A stretch of 64,000 nucleotides of DNA from Capitulum mitella (Eukaryota; Arthropoda; Thecostraca; Pollicipedomorpha; Pollicipedidae), in assembly GCA_030062745.1 (NCBI GenBank), contig CP099841.1, positions 3,906,001 through 3,970,000 of the forward strand, in the 5' to 3' direction. The notes below the pieces were generated by a model. It made no database searches, was not told where the DNA came from, and saw only the letters and a list, made by a program, of their open reading frames with translations. This document shows, one piece after another, positions 12,450 through 23,699 of this stretch. Each line of letters opens with the position of its first letter. The first letter of the stretch is position 1. The position numbers and the translations under genes are program-made.

Positions 12450-13527
12450 AGCGGCGTATCCACATGTTTCATGCCGGTGTGCAAGGTTGCCTGCGAAGAG
12501 CACGGGAAGCCGTTCACTGGCCGAACATGACAGATGAAATTATTGAATATGTGCTCAAGTGTCCAACATGCTCTCCTCTTCAAAAATAACAGCAGAAGCA
12601 GTCGCTGATCCGTCACGGACTTCCAGAACGTCCCTGGGAGAAGATAGCTTGTGATCTGATGGAGTATCGAGCACAGTCATACTTAGTCACGGTACACTAC
12701 TACTCCGACTTCATAGCATGCGAAAGAATCCTCAACAAGATGGGGTCGGAAGTGATAAGGCTGCTGAAGGATCCCGTGTCCCGCTACGGGTCCGAGATCA
12801 CACTAATAAGTGATAACGGGCCACCGTTTAATTCGCAAGAATTACAAACGTTCGCCAAGGAGTTCAACCTCACGCTTACATCAAGATCCCCTGGTCATCC
12901 ACAGTCGAATGGGAAAGCCGAGAACACCGTGAAACAAATGAAGAGACTGATGGGAAGGTCTATAGAGTCGGACACGGACCCTTACCTGGCGTTTTTTGAC
13001 CTACGACATGGACCCTGAGGAGGTATGGGGAACCCACCAGCCCAGAGACTTATGGGAAGACAACCAGAACGCTGCTACCGACAGACCAGAGCCTGCTGAA
13101 ACCTAAAACATTCACTGATGTACTGGAGTAGAAGCAGGCCAGGCAAGAGAGGCAGACTGCCCATTACAATGGATCGGCTAAGAACTTACCACCGTTGACT
13201 GAAAACACGCTGGTACTGATGGCGCCGAAGCTAGAGCAAAGTAACTGGCGGCCGGAAATAGTGATGGAACAAGTCACAAACAGATTGTACCGGGTAAGAA
13301 CGGATGCCGGCGCCGAATACAGACACAACCCGGTCTACTTGAGGGAGGACAGATCACGGACTGGGAATAGCTGGAGAAATCACCGGACCCAGACATACCT
13401 GGACATACCTGTCCCTCTACTCACCAATCCTCGTCTGACAGAAACCACCAAATGCACGCAGAACGTAAATCACCGTTCACCATATACTCAAAAGCAAAGG
13501 CAGCAGTTAGTAAATTTTCGAATGTAA
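12450..13527 (+). pseudogene. Integrase remnant
   Basis: An HHCC zinc-binding domain is visible near 12465-12570 (HAGVQGCLRRAREAVHWPNM then CPTC). The catalytic core spans 12600-13018, with D in CDLMEY, the second D in LISDNGPPF near 12808, and E in HPQSNGKAEN near 12897. This is the DDE triad used for strand transfer. A C-terminal gypsy-type segment ending in RHNPVYLRE lies at about 13195-13350. Stops near 12440, 12587 and 13018 break it into pieces. Confidence 0.8.
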
Positions 13528-14110
13528 GCGCTCGAATGTTTTGCCCCAAAAGCACGAAAATTTGTGGAAGGGAAGATGTGTTCTACATTACTAGTGGCGG
13601 CACTAGTGGCATAAGGGCACGTGAGATTTTTGTGTTTCTTGAGTTATGAATGGTTTTGTCGAGGAGGTCAGAATGGAGAACTGTGGCAGACTACAATACT
13701 TTATAAGCGGCAACCACTTTTTGTCATCCACAAAGCAAATCAGTCCAGTCATCATCGTGCATGTTGCCTTTAATGACCCCCAGTGTTGATGTGCCATGGT
13801 TGTATGTCCTTTTGGGTACCATGTCCTATGTGAATCTAAATAATCCATGCATTATATTCGCGAAAAGTAAAAAAAACGAAGCATGTTCACGCCACCGCCC
13901 GAAGAGGCGAAAACATGCAGGCAAGGGTTTACTTATGACGTGATATCTTCATGACATTGAAACGTTTTGGATGTCAAAATAGGTAAAACTGATCGATGAA
14001 AAGGTACTAAAAGTTTGGTTGGGCTGGCTCTGACGGTTCAGAAGTTATTTGCGAAAATTCGAGGGTGCTGTATTTTGACAATCCCCGGGCGATGCCAGTT
14101 TACATGCGGG

Positions 14111-17020
14111 AGAAATATAACTATCTCTGATGACATCAGCTTTGTTCTCTTTAATATATTTTCGTTCATTTGCCAAACGATTTTTGATGCACCCTAGTCT
14201 CTCTGTATTGTATTTTGCATTTTGTATTGTATGTACCAATAATCTGTTATCACCTACGTGCCAGAGAGCCCGGCAGTCTTTGTGCCATGGTTTGGGCATG
14301 GATCTTCGAGTATTTTGAAGAAAGTGAGGTTTTACGAAGGGCATGTGCAATGTAGGGTTTGCACTAAGCGCAATGTAAGTTAATTTTTCCACCTATGACA
14401 TTTTCATTCACCAAAGCTATATAAAGTTAGTGGTTAAGCAAGTCTGAAGGCGATATAAGATTGCGGGTAAACAGATATTACGTTTCATTATAAATGAATG
14501 AATTATGAATCCCGTACCGTGTTTTTTGTGGTATCATGTGGATCAGTATGAGAATCGCGTGTTTCTAAGATTACTCTTTCCTGCTTCACTATATCAGTAC
14601 TGAGACATCCACCAGACATTAATGCGTAATTTTGTAAACTCTTTAAAGCACTGTTGCTGAATTTTTGTATGTTGTGATCCTGTGATACACATGGTCCACA
14701 ATAATGATTTTATACTGTACAAGCAAAGATACAACAGTGCAACAGTTGAGCTGCAATTCAGAAGATGGAGTTTTCTCTTATGGGGCGTAAAAGCATATTG
14801 CTTGACAAGCTCACCATAAAGTTTTCATGGATGCAATCATTTCGGCTGGAACGTTTTCTTGTTGGTGGTAAATTTGCTCCGTATACCTGAAGAAATATCA
14901 ACTCCTGCAGCACATGTGAGTGTCAGAGCCCAAGTGGCCAGATGACAGGTTAAAACTTTCAGTTTAAGGACTTAAAATTGGCAGCTCTAGAACTCCTGGC
15001 ACAGCTGACTGAGAAAATGGTCTCTTTCTATTAGAGTATTATTACAGTAAATGGCAAATCTTTTGATGTTTTATATGAAGTACATACGAGTAAATTTATG
15101 AGGATGAATGGTTCTTTGTTGAAAACAATGTCGTTTGGTTAAGTCAACAATTTCTATTTTTTACCCGCAGGCTTACCCGTAAAAAGCCATTTTATTTTGT
15201 TATGTTATATTACCCGTGTTATTTTGCATGACTGCACTCGTACCCGCGGATTTGCCCCTGTGCAATGGGTTGTTTAAGCGGTAGGCCCGCTGAAGGCCTC
15301 CAGCGCAACGTATCCGCGGACGCGACATGTCCGCCGGACACTGTCCGCTGAGCGCGGAGTGTGGACTGGCCGCCGCAGACCGTGTCAGGCTGGAGCTCGT
15401 GGCTGGAACTGTGGCGTGGCCTCCGCTTGGCTTGGCACAGACGCTGACGCAATGTCCGTGAGACGAAGACAATAAATGAGCATGTAGCACAAGTCCGTTT
15501 TTGCGACCCCGACAGCAACGGCGCTACTCTTTCGGGCTGGAATGCGTCGACTATATGTGCTGCAATATGTCGACCGCTTGTTGTTATTCTGGTACTTTCA
15601 GCATGACTGAACGACGAACCGTTGAAATGATCGTTGAAATTCTGGGTTGAAGTTCTGGAGTGACATACTCAAATTGCAGGTTATTCCAGTTCCGTTATTT
15701 GACTTCAGTGCTGAGAACGCGTTCACTTTAAGAGATTTTGTTCATTTTCAACAGAATGATAGCTATTATTATAGACTGGACTATTATATAGACTGATTAT
15801 ATTATATAGATATATAATTGTATAAAAAGATTATATAAAAAGATATTATATATATATATATATTATATAGACTGGAGAAATCTACTGGCAGTTTTTCATA
15901 GGCATCCTTCACAAAGTGATGTCACATCACTCGCGCCCTGCCGCACTTTCGTGCTAGCTGTGCAACAGTTTAGGAATCAAAACGCTTGAAATCAAAACTA
16001 CAACACAGTGGCCTGTAACTGATACGAAGTTCTTCGATGTTTGGTCCGGCGACATAAAACTCATCACTGCGACTTACGGTACAACCTGCACGATAATCCT
16101 TTCTTCTGAGTGCCTCTCAATCGACGCCGCATTAATCCACCAGAATTGTGCACAAACGTCTCCTCTCGCGTCATCGTGAACGACGCCTGCTGACCCAGGC
16201 ATACTGTCCACACGAACGGATTGACCACTCTCTACATACGGCTTGCTGGAAGCTGGCATGCCGTGGTTCAGGCACCGACATCACTTACGCTCACGCTTGC
16301 GATCATGTGGCAGATCATATTAAGCCGTACTCTAAGGTGTAGCATTCTAACATGGCTCATAGCTTCTCTTGGAAGCTATGAGCGTGGAAAAATAACTCTG
16401 CATATTTCCTTGTTTCACATGGGCCGTTATTTGTATCTGTATTTGTATTTTTTGTTTCGTTTCGTTGTTTTATTTTTTCTTTAGCAAGGTTGTGCGCACC
16501 TGCACTGCACATTTTTACCGAGAAGAACACTTGTGGGTTCGATGTCCGCCCACTTTCTGCTATTCATGTTGCTTGGCTGGCCTACTTTTAGTGATGGTCT
16601 CAAAGCCCGTGACTTCATCTAATGCCTTGTCACGAACTCTTTCGTCCATGCTGGCAAAACGAAAACGACGAATCCCGTAGGAATGGAGAAGTCAACCTGA
16701 CAAGCAGTAAGCAGAAAGCGTGATGGTGCCCTTTGAAAACGACCCTGAGTTGACGCACCAGTCGAGGCCGTACTATCTTCTCCAGTACATAGATCAGAGA
16801 AGTTGAGAACGTATTCGATTATTTGTGACTTTAGTCATTGTTGTCATGTCGGTAAGTTGTCATCCAGTGAAGACTGAAGAGGGCTGTCCAGATTGTAGTA
16901 TGAAACGGATTTCAGTGCGTGAATATTTCAGGACCTAAGCCTTTAAAAACCCTTGCCTCCTAGAGTATCGCTGGTTAGACCCATGTTTAACAGCACGGCT
17001 CCCCCCCCCCAACGGGAGCG
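14111..17020. other. No gene; small AT-rich and GC-rich patches
   Basis: A GC-rich patch lies at about 15240-15440. An AT-rich degenerate tandem tract containing TATATAGACTGG copies lies at about 15765-15880. Open frames are short and lack recognisable domains. Confidence 0.4.
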
Positions 17021-17750
17021 CCATTTCAGAAGGCGTTACAGGAGGCCTCGCTGCTTGGAGAACATCCGTGCCGCCGCCCTGACTCTCCGACCTCAATGCC
17101 ACGTGACTGTTGACCTCCCGAGCCCGCGGCGTCAGCCCGGCCTGGCCTCCATCGACCTGCCGACAGTCGTGACGTCACCAGCGACGTCACAGCCGTGATG
17201 CTCGGCCTTTGCTGATATCCAGCGCCGGAGGCTTGGCAGGTTGCGGGGCGGTAAACAGCCATATGGCGTCGGTCTGCCTTCCTTGCCGGAACTGCGCAGA
17301 GCTTTCGCAAACTGCCGACAGGCTCGCTGGAAACGACTGCTGATATTGAACCCCGTCGCGCCCTGCTGCGGCGTTGCTGAGCCAGTTTTTCCATGTTCCG
17401 CGAGGCTTAATCGTCCGTGATTTCTTCCAGACGTTTTCAGAACCTGAAAGCTCATGGTTGCGAGTCCATCTCTCGCGCATCGGGCGTTTGTAATTCGTTG
17501 ATCGCGGTGACGTTACGCACCATCACCAGCAGTCTGCTGGCAGAGACCTGCTTCGAGCACGTCCACAGCCAGCCGCAAGCAGAACGCTCGCCGAGCTCAC
17601 AAAATGGCCGAACTTTGGCCGCCAAATCAATGGCGGCGGCCGGCCACGGCGCCGATGACCCGTGGGCGGCCAAACTGCTACGCTCGGCCCGTTCGGCGGA
17701 TTGTCGTGAGATCGGCGGCGCGGGAAGGAAACTGGTGCCAGTCTGAGGGA
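17021..17750. other. GC-rich island
   Basis: This is CpG-dense sequence with GGCCGGCC-type palindromes and two further GACGTCAC sites at about 17169-17189. Overlapping frames on both strands arise from the low stop-codon density. No domain is seen. Confidence 0.4.
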
Positions 17751-18139
17751 GTGATGGCAATTTTTTAGAGAGCGGTGGTAATTTCTGAGGGAGGAACGGT
17801 AATTTCTGAAGGCGCAGGCGTAATTCAGGGACTCCGTGACGCGACGCGAACATTCATTCGTTTTGTTCTTTTTTTTCTCAGAAGAATGGACAGATGTCGG
17901 AGGTGTTCGGTGTCACCATGAGGGATGTGTGGGATGCAGGAGATAGAAATTTCTTGTCGCATAGTGCCATCCTTTCGAAGCTGTCGCTGCCCACCTTAAA
18001 GCTTTATTTAAGAGTCCCAGAAAGAACGCTTATATGTTGCATGATGTCGGTGCACTATATCCCATATACAGTATATATAGAATATCGTGCATATGCATAT
18101 ATAGCTATATATAGGATGTGGGGTACAGTATATAGGTAC

Positions 18140-18142
18140 TCT

Positions 18143-18232
<90 letters not shown>
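18140..18232. repeat. (TA)n-(TG)n compound microsatellite
   Basis: TATA-rich sequence runs directly into a pure TG run at about 18176-18232. Alternating purine-pyrimidine DNA of this type can adopt Z-DNA. Confidence 0.95.
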
Positions 18233-18235
<3 letters not shown>

Positions 18236-18641
18236 GATCAACACAATATCGGTGCTGAGGCCTTTTTAAAGTTGGCGAGCCAGAGGCATTTTGAGAAAAG
18301 CTATTTCTGTACAGCACCAATGTACGAATGTTAACTATAAGAAAAATTCGTTAAGAAGTCATTCGTCATGCTCTATTGGCTGCAGCAGTCATGAGCAGCT
18401 AACCGGAACTGGGCATATGGAGAAGGGGTGATGAAAGGTGCTTGGTTTTTCAGACGTAGTGGGTTGTGATTTAGCCGGTGCCTTCCTCCCAGTTCGGTAG
18501 CCTGACGGGAATTGCAATGCACTGTTTAAGTGGTGGCGTGGCGAAACGGTAGCATATCAGGTTTTGAAGTGTTATGTTAATTAAACTTTAATCGACGTAG
18601 ATTTTGTCGTTCGTACGACATCCAAAATAAGAGATGCATCG

Positions 18642-18644
18642 CGG

Positions 18645-18679
<35 letters not shown>

Positions 18680-18686
18680 ATATATA
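18642..18686. repeat. (TA)n-(TG)n microsatellite
   Basis: A short TA run is followed by TGTGTGTG, with the same architecture as the larger tract 0.5 kb upstream. Confidence 0.9.
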
Positions 18687-19872
18687 TCAGCCTCAGAAGA
18701 ATGTAATGCAAAAACAAAACATCCAAACAATTAAACAGTTTGTAATCTACAGAATTTGTCGCGGATTTGATCGCCTAGCTGCCGGCCTCACGTGCCATTT
18801 AGCCTTCAGCCACCATCTGGGAGCCGACTCCTGACTTTACGTTGCCCTTCTGGCTGTCTGTGACCTTGCGGTTACAGCTCGGGGCGTTCTGCTGAGATTG
18901 AAGTTCCCGCCGGACTGAATCGATCCCCGTTCCGAGCAGCTGGGCTTGGAGGAAGCCCTGATCCCCGGGCTCAGCCCGGCTCGGCTGCCAGAGGTGCCGG
19001 CGGCCGCCGCGCCGCGTGAGTTGTGCTGTTGCCACGGCGTTGCGTGCGGCGGTGCAGGAACACTGAACGACGTTCTCGCTTGTTTCGACCACAAGCGCCA
19101 TCTATATCACGCCAATGTCTTCGGGATGGGTGGGTCCTGGATGGCTTGAACTCGCGACCAGCGCCATCTGTGAGGGGGACAGACTCACCGGTTCTCCGGC
19201 TGAAGCTCAGTTGTAGGTGGCTCTGGCTACAGCCTTTCTTGGTTGTCCCGACCGCGCTGCCATCTAGAGGAGGGCGACGCTTCTAAAGCTTCATCGGTGG
19301 CTGATTCACTGAATCGTAGCAGCCACGTTCCACGCCCAGTGAACAGCATCAAAGACCGCCTGATTTCACAGACATCCATGACTCAAGACATCGCATGTTG
19401 GGGCTTCGGAAGGTTGTCTTCCTAAATGCCGGCTTTCCCCTAACTGACCACTGCAGTGGGCGAGCCTGAAAATCCGTGGGGATAGATGATGCGGATGTTT
19501 CGTGATGAGGCCTTCGTGCGGTGACTAAAAAAGGGCATTCTTTTTTAACTTTACGGTATTTTCTGGAACACGGCGTCTTCAGTCTCGGGCAATAATAACA
19601 CTCGGAATATTTTGCTTGAACTTGTGTTTTAGCCGTGTCCAGACACCTAGGCCCAGAGAAGTCGAAGCATCAGCGGTCAGCTGGATCTAAACTGAGGCTT
19701 TACAGAGTGTATTCAGATGTTCTTAAAGTCGGCTACCGCTCCCCTTCCCCGCGCCCCCAAAAAATCAGGAAGCCAGCACCACTCGATACCTCTGGTGCAT
19801 GGCGTTCTGAAAAACGTACGCCCGATAAGAAATCAACGGACTTAACCAATATGCATCAAAAACAATATACCT

Positions 19873-20298
19873 GTACAAGGGCGCCGATTTCTGTAAATGA
19901 CTGGGGCGGCCGAGCCGAGGGCCCGACAACCTAACCTGCCCCCCCCCCCCTCAATGTGGGTTTTTTGCTGGATGTAGCACACTTTATTTCGATCCAAGGA
20001 AATTTAAAAGATTTTTGCTACTATGTATCAAATGAAAAACTACATTTGTTCCCATACACATAGGTGTATACGTATATAGATAGGAGATAGAAAGATGGAT
20101 TGGTACATCGTTATGGACTTCATTCTTTACTTTCTCTCTATCTGTTATCTATCGCAGCCATTGTTCTCGTTAATATTATTCATTTCCCTTTAAAGCCGAC
20201 AGAAGATATTGGGAAGGGGCCAAATCAACACTGAGTGGGCCCAAATCAACATTGGGTGGGCCAAGACCCCCTCAAAAGAATACAAATCGACACCCCTG
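19873..20298 (-). repeat. Interspersed repeat, family A, copy 2
   Basis: The reverse complement aligns with 327-725 over its whole length. This copy has an internal partial duplication of the CCCAATGTTGATTTGG block (20217-20265), so that block occurs twice here and about once in copy 1. It has no open frame. Confidence 0.65.
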
Positions 20299-20879
20299 TA
20301 AGTGTATCACACCAGTCAGAAGCCTTGTGGGACACAAGACGAACGAGGCCGACTGCGTTTTCTTCAGGTGTGGAAAGGTATTTTGAAAACTTTGTTTTAA
20401 GCTTTTATTTTTTACGGATTTGAGGAACTGCTATTTTAAACGTGAAGGGTGACTGTCACATTGTTTGCTGTCATTACTGAGTGGCTTAAACCATTCCTAG
20501 GTAAGGGCTCTGGCAACGAAACGTCATTCCCAGAATAATTACAAGGACGACATAGCCTGTAGACTACAACAATGTGAATGCAAAGCCCGGAAAATTTAAA
20601 ACTAATATATTCTGGTGAATACAGCATGGTGATGGCCTGGTGGTTGTGAGGTTAGAAGTATGCAGCAGGCGTTGGCCGGGCTGGGCTGGCCGTTCATTCG
20701 AAGTTTTTCTGCTTTGTTGAAAAAGAACACACCGACATCCGCAAAAACACTGAGAAGCTTCCCTCACGCAAGAGTTTTTCCCGTCCTCCTCAAGAACATG
20801 ACGTCAGCAGTACTAGATGCAGCTGCCAGCTTCATTGATCGTCCCTGGCAATAATGCCCAGTCTATCTGTCCTTTTCCA

Positions 20880-21400
20880 ATTCTACATTTTCTCGTGGCA
20901 GCTCGCCAGCGTCGCCTCCATTCGAATCTGGACGACCCGTCTGCCCCAGTGCCCCACTTTCCAGGGGCTATCCTGCCTCTCTCCCCTGTCCAGCTGTCCT
21001 GTCTTCCCTCCCCCTGTCCGGATGTCCGGCTGTCCGGCCGTTCTGTCCAGCTCGTGCTCGGCCGGCGTCTGCCGGTCCCCGGAGGGTTTCCGCTCTCGGG
21101 CCGATTTTCACGCGCCACGGCGCGGCCCCGATGCAGAGCCTGATCGGGGAGGGTGGCACTGACAGCCTGCTGGCCCCGGACCGGCGTACCAGCCAGACGG
21201 CGGGCCTGGCGCTGAAAATGGTCTCCGGCGCAGAATAGCCCGAGGCGGTGAACAACATGGCCGGGGAATGGCTCCGGGACGCCGGGCGATATGTGTTCGG
21301 AGCGGGCCAGACGGCCGGGGGCCGTGTCAGAGGGGGGGGGGGCCTGGTGACGATTGGGTGGGACTGCGCAGAGGGATAGGTTGGGGGCCGTGTGGAAGGG
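20880..21400. other. GC-rich island
   Basis: CpG-rich, with short tandem motifs such as CTGTCCGG and GGGCC. A 194-codon minus-strand frame crosses it and runs out into AT-rich DNA without any domain, so I do not call a gene. Confidence 0.35.
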
Positions 21401-22139
21401 GAGCGGGCCTGATGGCGACTGGATGGGACTGCGCAGAGGGGTTGTATGGGGATTGATTCAGAGATCTGGCCTGTCTGGGTCTCAGACCAATGGCCAAATA
21501 TCCAATATCTGGTAGATCTGAATGGGATCCGTATGTAACTGTGCGGATCCAATTCCTCTGGCTTTCCTCTGGCTCTGGTAAATGTTCGATTCGCGCATTA
21601 GCTGCGGATTATGAGAATAACAGACATGAATTTGTCGCACTGAATGCAGTTCGATTGCACATGTTTTCCTTACTTTTGTTTCATTTTGTCTTTTCACAGT
21701 TTTTCAGAATGAAAAGGAGGACGAACCATGTATTGAAATACAATGTCATTATTTAGGGCAGCATCAAAATTGATGAATGAAATACGTTACGGACGTTTTC
21801 CGGCATTCTCTGACGTTATCTGATTTGAAGCACCAAAACAAACTGCCTAGACTTGGACTGGTTTGACTGATCACTTGCTCCTTGATGCACTTGCACCTTG
21901 CGATGCAGCCACCTGCCAGCTCATCACACTAACGAACACTAGCTAATGCTGAGGCTGACTTTGTGTTTTCGACAGATTTTTTTGCTCCAGTTTGGTCGTT
22001 TCCACCTCATTTATCAACTAACGGCCCATTATCCTCCAGATCAATAGCTCTGCCGGGTCTCGTGTAACATGATCACGAATGACATCGAATCCATTTGAGA
22101 CCGCTGCCTCTACATCGTGATTCGGCCATCTGGTGCGAG

Positions 22140-22650
22140 CCCCGTTGGCAATGAGTACGGGGCTCCCTGCGTGACGGGACGTGACGCAGGGAAAACAGGC
22201 CGGACGGGACGTGGCTCCGGACGCCGAGCGGCGCACCCGGCCGCCTCGTGTGTCCACCCTCTGGCGGGTCAATTGATGGGGGCCATCCGCCGGCGGCGGC
22301 GTCGCTCTGCCGTCCGGAGCGTCGACGGACCGCCATCAGGGACGGGCGGCGAGGACCGCCGACGGACGAGGCCGAGCGACGCCCAGGAGGCCGGACCGTC
22401 CTGACGACGCGCCGTCCCGCCGGAAGTCCTGACGCGTCGTACCGCGCGGGCGGACGGCTGTAGGTCCAGAGGTCCTGCCCGAGCCACAGCAGGGCTCTTG
22501 GTCGACCTGGCGTTCAGGCGTGGGCCTGGTCTGGGGCCGGTACAGGAGGCGGAGCGCCAGCTACCTCTGGCCGGTGCTCCAGCTGCCCCTGGACACCAGC
22601 CGCGGCAGTGGTGTGCCGACTCTCGCAGCTGAGCCACATCGCGGGCTGCA
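22140..22650. other. GC-rich island
   Basis: Dense GGC/CCG sequence with frames open on both strands and no domain. It directly precedes the family B repeat. Confidence 0.35.
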
Positions 22651-22699
22651 CCGCTGCCATTGCGGGATCAGTCGGGTCTTTTTCGTCTGCGAATGACTT

Positions 22700-22850
22700 T
22701 ACCATCGATCAGTTCCCACCGGAACCGGAAATGCGGCTGCCCCAATTCGATTTACATCTGGACAATTGGATGGTGTCTCCAGGCTCCCGACTTCATATGA
22801 GTCGGGCCAACCAAGTTAGGCGGCAGACTCGAAAAAAAACTCGCTGCCTT
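22700..22850 (+). repeat. Interspersed repeat, family B, copy 1
   Basis: Shares an ordered series of blocks with 23235-23385: ATCGAT, CGGCAGC-like, TCGATTTA, CTGGACAATTG, GACTTCATATG, CGG-CCAACCA-GTTA and GGCAG-TTCGAAAAA. Both copies have the same orientation, 535 bp apart. Its nature is unknown. Confidence 0.7.
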
Positions 22851-23234
22851 GAAATTCAACCGTCGTGGACCACCAGCCTCATCCGCGATTATGGAGAGGT
22901 GGACGGTTTGGGGTTCCAAGCTTCCGAACTGCTTTGGAGCCACGGAGTTAACCTTGCAGGCTGATTTCTCGGGAGGTCCTAAGACCTGGTCCCCACGTCT
23001 CTCTGAGCCACGACAAGACCCTTTCCGCACTTCTTTCAAGAACCTAGTGCCATGCAAACTGAATACCAAATCGAATTTTTGTTCGGAACACGTTCAAAAG
23101 ACCGAGACGTCTGAATAATTGCCGGGTTGTCTAGATTATAACCTGTGGCTCTCATTAGCTAGTTGGCTGCGTGATATGGTGCAATGTTGCCATCGCGACA
23201 TCGACTCAGGCCGCCTTTGTTCACAACGTATTTA

Positions 23235-23385
23235 GCATCGATTGATCCTCCACCCCTAAACGGCAGCTCGGCAGCCCAAACTCGATTTAGCCCTGGACAA
23301 TTGCCTCCTGTCTTTAGACCCGCGGACTTCATATGTGCCGGACCAACCAGGTTATGCGGCAGGTTCGAAAAACAACCCCATATTT
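23235..23385 (+). repeat. Interspersed repeat, family B, copy 2
   Basis: This is the second copy of the repeat at 22700-22850, diverged but colinear. It is followed by a moderately GC-rich stretch to about 23700 with no recognised gene. Confidence 0.7.
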
Positions 23386-23699
23386 CGTGCGCTCAGCGGC
23401 GCGCTCGCTTCCGCCTCTTGGCGTCGCGAGGCCTGTTTTGCGATGCCCTCGTCTCCGGATGGCGTGTCCCATCGCTCCTTGTCGAACGACGCCTCATTTC
23501 CGACGCTGAATGGCGTCGCGCAGAGTGGCGATTTGACTCTCGAGAGCTTGGCGCGTTCTCACCTCGGCCCAGATAGACTGATGGGTGTCGTCTGTCATCT
23601 GGCGGTGACGTCACCGGGGGCTAAAGCTGAAGCCCGTTTGAAGTGCTGCGATGGCGCTTCGTGGGAACAGTTTCGCCATAGGCATCTTCCCAGTTTTGG

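Larger units (their letters stand above)
8985..14110 (+). mobile_element. Decayed Ty3/gypsy-type retrotransposon
   Basis: The order is 5' noncoding region (about 8985-9593), gag-like remnant with a zinc knuckle, aspartic protease, reverse transcriptase, RNase H, integrase and a 3' noncoding region (about 13540-14110). This RT-RNaseH-IN order is that of Ty3/gypsy elements and differs from Ty1/copia. Multiple stops and frameshifts interrupt every domain, so it cannot be active. Both noncoding ends recur in the deleted copy at 3800-5155, which defines the family. I could not show a pair of identical LTRs: the 5' and 3' noncoding parts do not obviously match each other, so the true ends remain open. 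Confidence 0.85.

Noticed and set aside
18530..18600. tRNA-like GTGGCGTGGCGAAACGGTAGC stretch
   Set aside because: It resembles an A box, but there is no B box (GGTTCRANTCC) and no cloverleaf can be formed.
20968..21552. 194-codon minus-strand ORF
   Set aside because: It crosses from AT-rich into GC-rich DNA without a change in reading evidence. The product is Pro/Arg-rich with no domain.
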